The notes beneath the pieces were generated by a model that was not told the DNA's origin, made no database searches, and saw only the letters and a list, made by a program, of their open reading frames with translations. From Phytophthora quininea (lineage: Eukaryota; Oomycota; Peronosporomycetes; Peronosporales; Peronosporaceae), in assembly GCA_011947345.1 (NCBI GenBank), contig JAAVTG010000635.1, positions 1-64,000 on the forward strand: 64,000 nucleotides of DNA. The letters run 5' to 3'. The position numbers and the translations under genes were made by a program. Positions within the stretch are counted from its first letter, which is position 1. Every line of letters starts with the position of its first letter. Below, in pieces: positions 56,779 to 64,000 of the stretch.

Positions 56779-58641
56779 GCTCTGCGAACAGCTCGTTGGC
56801 TTCCTCGCGTGAAGTGACGAGCTCAAGCTCACTAGATCGAAAGTGGAAAAGTGCAGCAGCAAATATTGCCACAAGTTCCAGGGAATCGTATCCAATGACG
56901 CGATCCCAGAGCAAAAGAACTTGATCGATGTCGAGTACCCCAGAAAGGCACTCTGAATCCACGGGAATACAATATCCAGTGGCTTCAGGCCAATATTTAT
57001 TAGATGGAAGACTGCGGCGGGGCTGGAACGCATGACAAGGTCTTCAAATAGTTTGCACAGGGGTAAAATTGTGCCTCGTTCGGTGCGAATGGCATTGAGC
57101 TTGCTCCAATATCGTATGTACAACTCGCGGAAAACATAATATATCTCCACAGGGTCCGCGTAGAGATACGCAAGTGGCGCCATGTACATTACAATTCCGC
57201 TGAAAGGCAATACACCGTTTGGTGGGACTCTGGTTTCTGCGGCATCAAATGTCACTTTCTGCTGCTGATAGTCCATGATAGAAGCTGTGTTTTGAAGTGT
57301 TTTCCTCGGGAAAGATGGATCGTGTACAGCTCCATTGACTTGTACTGCGTAGCCCTTGACGTACGTGTCACGCGTGAAAGCCATTAGCACGCTCTCGAGG
57401 TGGTCTTGGAAAACAAAATAGTCTGAACTGTTGATCGTCTGCTGCAGGTCAAGCAAGTACATGTCGTCTGTGAGGTAAGTCCACTGATTTGCTTCTTGCT
57501 TCAAATACTCAAAGTAGTTTCGATCTTGCATTGTGATCGAAGTTGAAAGCACTTGGCGCCAGATCTGGTACACGAGTCATCGTCACGTGAGTCAGTAGAC
57601 TGCAAAGATTGATGAGGGCTGTCATTTTACCTGGGGGCGGATACTCACAGGACATCCTGTCTTGGAGTATTGGCGCGCCATGGAGACACTTTGATGAGCA
57701 AGTACCAAGTCGCCAACTCGAACTTTCTCCGCAATAAACGAGCTTCTCTGCGCTGGAAAAGATCGTCGAGACCGATTTGGCCACAGCTTCGCTCGAGCTC
57801 GGAAAACTGGCGGCGGTACTCGAGAAATGGCGTTGAGCAGAGTTGCAATTTAATGGACCCTGTAGGAGGAACAGTTAGTATCAAGTTAGCAACAGATAAA
57901 GAATAGGTAGTTCTGCGCACCCCAAAAGTTTGTAGGTGCTTCCGCCAGCTCGCGAGCCCGGTTGGATGGATCGATTGCCTGTAGTGCATGAAGCAAATCA
58001 TTTCTGGAGAAGACCACACACAAACGAGTCATTGATTGAATCTTGCGTAAACCAAGACAAGGCCAGCTACGAAACGCACGCACCCGTCGTAGAGGAAGCG
58101 AGCTGCAAGATTTTGGAGGGTTTGCTCGGCTTCGAGCACTCAGCAGCTTCAGGCGGAACCGAGTCTGGGGAAGACCATCCGTTCGTGGGGAGGCCTCGGA
58201 GACTGGTGGATTCTTATTCGAGTTCAGAGTCACCAGAGGTTGTCCAACTTCCTTCGCCAACCTCAGCAGCTCGTCGCTCGTGATCTTCTCCCAGTGATCG
58301 CGCGCGGCCCGCACGACGTCGAGGTTGCACCCGTCTGTTCTGGGCTCTAGAAGGCGGCGGTTGCCGTCCGCCGCGTGCTTTTCCAGCCTCCTGGATGATG
58401 CCGCCATCGTTTGCACCGCCTCACAGTGCAGGTCGATGACAGCGCGTTTGATGAGTCCCAGCAGCCCCATCTTCTCCAGCAGACTCGATACCAGCGGGTT
58501 CTCCAATCGCAGATTCTGCATATGCTCCACTGGGTACTCAGGCAGCGCCAGCTCCGTCCTGACCTGATGCTTCCACTCCCTCACCTGGTCCAGCGCCATT
58601 AGACGCTCTGTGAGGAGTGCTGCTCGTTCCTCAAAGTCCAT
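56714..58641 (-). CDS. TBC-domain protein, TBC1D19-like
   Basis: Starts at ATG 58641 (MDFEERAALLTERL). The N-terminal region continues to about 58040, then comes a short-intron region (stops at about 58000 and 57880). GSIKLQLCSTPFLEYRRQF and CLHGAPILQDRM lead to an intron at about 57570-57655. The TBC part follows: QVLSTSITMQDRNYFEYL, VLPFSGIVMYMAPLAYLY, VFRELYIRYWSKLNAI, then DIDQVLLLWDRVIGYDSLEL and FAAALFHFR. The usual YxQG glutamine-finger motif is replaced by FSGIVMY, as in TBC1D19-type proteins, so Rab-GAP activity is doubtful. Frame changes lie near 57690 and 56940. The 3' end overlaps the HECT gene. Confidence 0.78.
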
Positions 58642-58746
58642 GTTGTGTTGCTATCGCCAAGTGCCAAAGTGAAGTGGCAACGGATTTGAACCCGCCAATC
58701 AGGAAGCAGCTCCGATTTCGGATACAGTTCTCCCCAGCTGACAACG
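58642..58746. promoter_or_regulatory. Divergent promoter, 105 bp
   Basis: Lies between the TBC start (minus) and the receptor kinase start (plus). This very short shared upstream region suggests common initiation control. Confidence 0.45.
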
Positions 58747-60977
58747 ATGAAGGTCTTGGCGCTGGTGGCGCTGGCCTTGACGCCTGTGCAGGCGTTCTTC
58801 TTCCACGACCCTAAGATCCACGGAGACTCCTACAGCTACAAAGGGGACGGGGACGCGCCGGAGCACCCAGAGAGTTGGTTCCAATCAGGCGACACGTACA
58901 CCGAGATGTGCGTAGGAAGTCGCTGAATGATTTAACCTGGCAGAGAACGAAGATCACTGACGAATCTATGGATGGTTTACTTTGCTGTTTCCAGCACTCT
59001 CGATAATTGGGACTTGGACGGGATTACGACTCTCAACTTTCCGCACTCCGTTCAGAAATTGTAAGGCAAATGGAGATTGCCAACTGATACATAGTTTTTA
59101 AATTAATCTGTGGCTATGGACGTGCAGGTCGCTCATCACGTGCAACCTAGGCGCCATTTCAGACGAAATACGGGCGTTGGAAAATCTGCAAGAATTGTGG
59201 GATTAGTTTAAGTATATGGGTTTTCTGGACATTGTCAAGTACTAACAGCCTGTTGATGCACCAATGACAATAGACATCTAGCAGAAAACAAAATCGAGGT
59301 GTTTGACGGAACTTTTGCGGCTTCACCGAGCTTGACGAAGTTGTATGTGGAATACGTTATTGGCGTGGTGTGCGTAAGCTTACGCTATTGTTGTTGTTTA
59401 TGTTAACAGGAATGTTTCTCACAACGCTATCGTAAATTATAGCTCGCCTCTTCCTTCCCTGACAATGCTGTAAGGCATGCTACTTTTTTTTTTAAATTTG
59501 TTTTACCACTAACGGAGGTACTTCGATCGTGCAGCGACTTGTCTTCCAATTCGCTGTCAGCGTTTCCCAACGCGGTGTTTGCGTCATCTCAGTTGGATAT
59601 TTTTCGCGTCTCCGAAAACAAGTTTGAGATCGCGGCACTATCTACAGCGCAATACGATTTCTTTGCGGGCCTGTCGGATTTTCAGGCGGGTTTTGCGGAT
59701 GTATCTTCGTGTGCTTCAGGTTCTCTCGTATACCTCCAGGGCAAAGGTGTTTGCCGCCTTGACATCGCAGCAGCAGAAGACCCTGCCATTGTCATGAGAG
59801 ACCACGGAGCAAGCGATCAAGATATACCTCCGACCCCAATGGCTGCCGTAGGGGTGCTAATTCCAGCTCTTCCCGAGGGTGGCAACACTGCGAAGAAGTA
59901 CATCATCGTTGCCATTATCGTGTTGGTGGTTGTCGGAGCCATTGTTGGCGTAATTGCGCTGATTTCGTTGGGGGTTGTTGGAGGTATCGCGCGCGTTGTG
60001 TATGAGTACCTCTTCCGCTGGGGACAAAAGAAACAACGCGAGGGGCTTCACGAGGAAACACCCTTATTTTTTGACCAAGCTGCGCGTTCGAGCTACCAAA
60101 AGAGATGGAAGCTGTGGACCGGTTGTTTCCATCCAACGATCCTGTGCTCGTGACTTGGCGTATTGACTATGATAGTGTCACGCTCGTTAAGAAAATTGCT
60201 CAAGGTGCTTTTGGCGAGGTGTGGGTTGGGCAATATCGCAACTCTCGTGTAGCGGTAAAGCGTCTACTACAGGATCAGGCGTCTTTAGCCGCCAGCGAAG
60301 CCTTTCTTCGCGAGATCAAGCTGATGGCCTGGCTGGAACATCCAAAGATCGTACAGTTCGTCGGTGTTGCGTGGACCAAGTTGGTTGACATGGTCGCAGT
60401 GATCGAATACATGGACGGCGGGGACCTCCGCACTTTGTTGGACAAGAAGTCACCCAAGCGACTCCCATGGCAGGAGGAGGGCCTGAAACTTCAGTATGCT
60501 CGTGACACTATTGACGCGATCGTGTATCTGCATTCGTTAAACCCGGTGATTATTCACCGTGACTTGAAATCTCGCAACGTGCTCTTGGACTCCAAGAAGG
60601 GCGCGAAGCTCGGAGATTTTGGTGTATCTGCGGCCTTGCGGGCGGGCGACATGACGGCTGGAGTTGGAACTGCGCGTTGGATTGCCCCTGAAATTGCTTG
60701 TGGTGACGAAAAGTATACAGCAGCTGTAGACATTTACTCGTTCGGCATCATCCTTTCGGAGTTGGACACCCATCAACTGCCTTTTGCTGACACCAATCTA
60801 AACGATATGGCTATATTACAAGGAGTGTCGTCTGGCAAGCTGCAGGTGTCTTTCTCATCGACATGCCCCGCCAACCTGCAAGCGCTCGCCAGGAGCTGCA
60901 TGAGTCTCAATCCAGCTGATCGACCTGCAGCCGCACAGGTAGCGTACGAACTTCGCAAGTCGAGCCTGCTGCTATAA
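58747..60977 (+). CDS. LRR receptor-like kinase, TKL group
   Basis: Exon 1 begins with a signal peptide (MKVLALVALALTPVQA) at ATG 58747. Small one-LRR exons follow (DGITTLNFPHSVQKL, NLGAISDEIRALENLQEL, NKIEVFDGTFAASPSLTKL, NVSHNAIVNYSSPLPSLTML) with introns of about 60-90 nt. A last large exon follows from about 59530. A juxtamembrane region and a single TM helix (YIIVAIIVLVVVGAIVGVIA, about 59900-59990) precede a complete kinase: GAFGEVWVGQY, VAVKRLL, IIHRDLKSRNVLLD, LGDFGVSA, ARWIAPEI and DIYSFGIILSEL. It ends at 60977. One base appears missing in CAAAAG near 60100. This matches oomycete LRR-TKL receptors, likely for surface signalling. The ligand is unknown. Confidence 0.85.
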
Positions 60978-61318
60978 GAGAAACCAAGATGCATTTTTGC
61001 TCTTCGAAGCAGATTGCTTTGAAAAAAAAGAATTCGTGGATATCCATCACTGGAACTTTGCATGTATACTGGCATGGGAAGTTAGTTCTTCGCGAAAAAT
61101 TCGCCGAAGAAGCCAACGACAAATCCTAATTTTGACATGGAGCTGACATGCAGCACAAATCGTTGACACATTTGCGGAGGTTTCAACACGCGATGTGTGC
61201 TAATCACCATCGCGGGTGTCGGAACGCGGTCTTGCGATCCCACACAAAACGGAAGCAGCTCCACGTTGGGGCAGAGCTCTGAAGTCACTATTCATTTCCC
61301 CGTGAAATACACACAAGC

Positions 61319-62943
61319 ATGGTCAAGCTCAGCTGCGCGTGGTGGATCGCGGCAACACTCGCCACTGGTCCTTCGGCTGCAGAACTCCCCGAGTTGGTGA
61401 TTATCTCAGGTTCGCACTCCTCGGAACTGGTGCCTTCGACTTTCGGCAAGAACAATTCATTCAACTCGACGTCATCAACTGGGTCAAAGCAGCATGTCGG
61501 TGTCGGCGATGCTGGTTTCGAGGCCCTGGTCAACCCTATCGTGATCAAGGGCAGCCGCTTCTTCGACTCCGTCACGGGAGATTATTTTGCGATCCGCGGT
61601 GTTAACTACTACCCTCGACCCAACACTGGCGTCCTCGACGTTAACAACCTCGACCTCTTCAGTGAGGAATTCCAGCACATCTGGGAACGTGACCTGCCAC
61701 AGTTCACGGCGCTCAACGCTAACGCTATCCGTCTGTACGCCGTCGACCCGGACGTGGATCACTCAGCTTTCATGTGTGCGTTGCAATCGGAAGGTATCTA
61801 CGTCGTCGTCGATCTCGGGTCCAGTTGCGAAGGCTGCGAGATCACGGCAGACGCCGCACCCGCCTGCTACCCCGCGTCCTACAAAACCCGTGGAGAGAAA
61901 ATCATCAAGCAGTTTGCCCGCTACGACAACGTCCTCGCCTTCAGCGGGGAAATGAGATCAACCACCGCACGGGCGGTAACCCATGGACGTGGAATGCGCC
62001 GTGCCAGAAGAAGTTTGTTCGTGACATGCGTGCGTTCCTGCAGTCATGTCCGAGTCTGCGTCAGGTACCAGTAGGTCTCGTCATTGCCGACACCGACCGG
62101 GACGAGAATGCGCAGTACTACAACTGCCGTACGGACGAGTCCGACAAGTTAGAGACCGCTGAGTGGTATGGCATCAACACGTACGTCCACTGCAACGACA
62201 TTTCGGACCCCACGAAGGCGACGGGCTTTAATATGCTCCGCGACAGCTTCAAGAGCTACGACTACTCCATCCCGGTCGTACTCAGCGAGTTCGGGTGTCT
62301 CAGTCCTTCGTTCCCCACGGTGGATGGCTACCAGGCACAGCGCACATTCCACGACGCCGCCTTCATGAACACGCGGGAATACAGTGACTACTTCAATGGA
62401 GGGTTTGCCTTCGAGTACTCAACGGAGAACGACAACTCGAAGCCCACCTCCGCGTACCCGTTCACAACATTTGGCCCGCAAAACTACGGTCTTGGGTACT
62501 TATCGCCCGAAGATTGCTCGGATGCAGGAGTCAACTGCACGTATGAGCGATTCCCTAACTTCGAGTTCCTGGCGGAAGCTTATAAGTCGTACGACGGAAC
62601 GAGCGAGCCGACCCTCTCGGGATACAACATACCGGCAAACCGCACGACTCCTTCAACGTGCCCAGCCGGGTCTCCGATGTTACGCGACTTCACTTGGCAA
62701 AGTGACTCCTGTGCGAGCGAAGCCTGTCCTGCGAGTGCGGAAGCTCGATACGAATGCCCGAATGTGCATCGATCCTCGCGATCTCAAAGTTACGACGGGT
62801 CTCTGCACTTGGCGGACATTACCTCCGACAATAGCGGAAATGGCGGAGCCGTGGGGACAGTGAAAGCTTCGGCAGCAGCTTCTCTCCACGGGTCGGCAGC
62901 AGCAACTCTGTTGTTGCTTGCTGTTGCTCTGCTCGTGGTCTAA
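61319..62943 (+). CDS. GH72 beta-1,3-glucanosyltransferase, GPI-anchored
   Basis: Cell-wall enzyme of the GEL/GAS/PHR family that elongates beta-1,3-glucan by transglycosylation. Signal peptide MVKLSCAWWIAATLATG. The catalytic TIM barrel shows FFDSVTGDYFAIRGVNYYP, NANAIRLYAVDPD and the acid/base motif GNEINHRTGG (about 61955). It continues with EWYGINTYVHC, the nucleophile motif VVLSEFGC (about 62275-62298) and GGFAFEYS. A Cys-rich Ser/Thr region leads to a hydrophobic C-terminus (ATLLLLAVALLVV), a GPI-anchor signal. There is no CBM43. A single base is missing at GCGGGGAAA (about 61950), directly before the catalytic Glu; with it restored the protein is full-length. Confidence 0.88.
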
Positions 62944-63022
62944 GCACAAACTTTTCTTTCATTTATCGTAATAAACTTCAGATACGTAACAGGCTTCCTA
63001 CAATGCTCGTAGCAGTGCTTCA

Positions 63023-63930
63023 CTACTCCCACCAGAAAGCGATGAAAACAATCAAACTAGCATTCACCCACCAGCTTGCACGACTTAAAGCCGACTTACT
63101 TCCAGAAGAATCGCCTGAAGAATTCAACTCGGATGAATCGCCAGTTGAACCAGACGTCGAATTCCCCAACTCACGACAACTGTAGCACTCGCTCTGCAAA
63201 CTCAACGTCTTGAAAAGCGTGTCAAAGTCAAGTGAGTTCGCCGTAGCGCACGCCTTCGTCTTGTCGCCAGAATACTCGATACCGAACACGGGCTTGTCCT
63301 GCTTAATGAACGGCACCAGAGTATCGCACTCGCCGTACTGCACACACTGCTCGTTCACAGAGAAGTCGAAGTCGGACACGAGGTCGTCGATCTGGTCCAG
63401 GTCGTTCTTGAGACCGACCGTCAAGTCGAGACCGTGCGCTGTCTTGGCCAGGAACTTGTTGAAGTCGAGCTGGTCGTCGGCGGTGAGGCCGAAGCCGTTG
63501 TCGTTGAACGCGCCGTCCACGTTGTCCGGGTCCACGCCGTCGCAGCCCTTGGCCTGCGCCAACTTCATGCGGTCCGTGATGATCTCGCGCAGCGTCGAGC
63601 TGCGGATGTCCACCCAGCTCTCTCCTCCCACTCGCCCAGCGGCTTGCCGATGATGTTGGAAGTGTAGCGGGCCTTGTCGCTGCGCCAGTCCTCGTACGTG
63701 CCGGCACTGAAGTAGCAGATGACCTTGATGCCTCGCTGCTGGAGCTCGGCGATGGTATCGTTGGGTGTGTCGAACATGTCGATGTCGTACATGTCGACCT
63801 TGTAGGACAAGTCCAGCGTGCCGTTAAGTTGGATCTGGTAGGACGTTCCTGGCGTTGGTTTCCAATAAGCTTCGGTGCTAACGATCGCAGCGAAGGAGGT
63901 AAATATTGTCGTCTGGAGTACTGAAGGCAT
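63023..63930 (-). CDS. GH114 (endo-alpha-1,4-polygalactosaminidase-like) secreted protein
   Basis: Starts at ATG 63930 with a signal peptide (MPSVLQTTIFTSFAAIVSTE). The family pattern follows: YQIQLNGTLDLSYKVDMYDIDMFD, IKVICYFSAGTYEDWR, GEW with WVDIRSSTLREII, AKGCDGVDPDNVDGAFN with catalytic Asp, FNKFLAKTAHGLDLTVGLKN, CVQYGECDTL and PVFGIEYSGD. A Ser/Gly-rich linker and hydrophobic tail (WWVNASLIVFIAFWW) suggest a GPI anchor. One frame change lies near 63630. It may act on galactosamine-containing polysaccharide of the wall or matrix. It ends 80 bp from the GH72 gene, tail to tail. Confidence 0.85.
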
Positions 63931-64000
63931 GTTTCCAGTGCGGTCTTGCTGAAAAGGAGAAGTCTTTTGAAGTGACTGGAGGTAATAGTTGGGCCTCAAC

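Noticed and set aside
58747..58923. Exon 1 of the receptor kinase as a carbonic anhydrase or a small secreted effector
   Set aside because: It has a signal peptide, but no RxLR or LFLAK motif and too short for an enzyme. Splicing into the LRR exons explains it better.
1..64000. CRISPR arrays, bacterial operons, rRNA or tRNA genes
   Set aside because: No regularly spaced repeats of CRISPR type. Gene structure with introns and eukaryotic transposons argues for a nuclear genome. No cloverleaf was recognised by eye; a tRNAscan run would be decisive.

Overview
The window looks like nuclear DNA of an oomycete, most likely Phytophthora or a close relative. This is inferred from gene content, not from a database match. 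Coding genes are compact, with short GT-AG introns of about 60-70 nt. Domain combinations fit the group: FYVE/START proteins, an LRR receptor-like TKL kinase, a GPI-anchored GH72 glucanosyltransferase and a SHAQKYF Myb. The repeat content is also typical: LINE, MULE, piggyBac-like, hAT, Copia and Helitron.

Positions 1-18.5 kb are almost entirely a transposon graveyard. A LINE (minus strand) is split by a second LINE with an 18-bp target duplication (1-4.8 kb). A MULE with 9-bp target duplications and inverted ends lies at 7.8-9.8 kb, flanked by two copies of an LTR-like repeat. A piggyBac-type transposase pseudogene follows (11.7-15 kb), then a decayed zinc-finger plus Ulp1-like peptidase element (16-18.5 kb).

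At 19-24.5 kb is a gene island: an AAAP amino-acid permease, a zinc-finger/START membrane protein, and a bZIP factor on the opposite strand. A hAT element (26.1-28.4 kb) is followed by an AGC kinase (minus) and a FYVE protein (plus). A 6.2-kb Copia element (32.2-38.4 kb) has near-identical LTRs and carries an antisense Josephin-like cysteine-peptidase ORF. It abuts a truncated lysyl-tRNA synthetase.

From 39.9 kb the window is mostly genic: an EamA transporter, a multi-HMG-box protein, a SHAQKYF Myb, a Helitron 3' half, an MMAA/MeaB-type GTPase divergent from an N-myristoylated PDZ protein, a mitochondrial carrier, a PHD-ankyrin-HECT protein, a TBC1D19-like protein divergent from an LRR-TKL receptor kinase, and a tail-to-tail GH72/GH114 pair, both secreted and probably GPI-anchored.

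Most multi-exon host genes read well only if one or more single bases are restored, usually in A/G/C/T runs. I read this mainly as consensus deletion errors in the assembly, so I call them CDS rather than pseudogenes. The transposon ORFs carry real decay as well. No CRISPR array, rRNA or convincing tRNA was seen.
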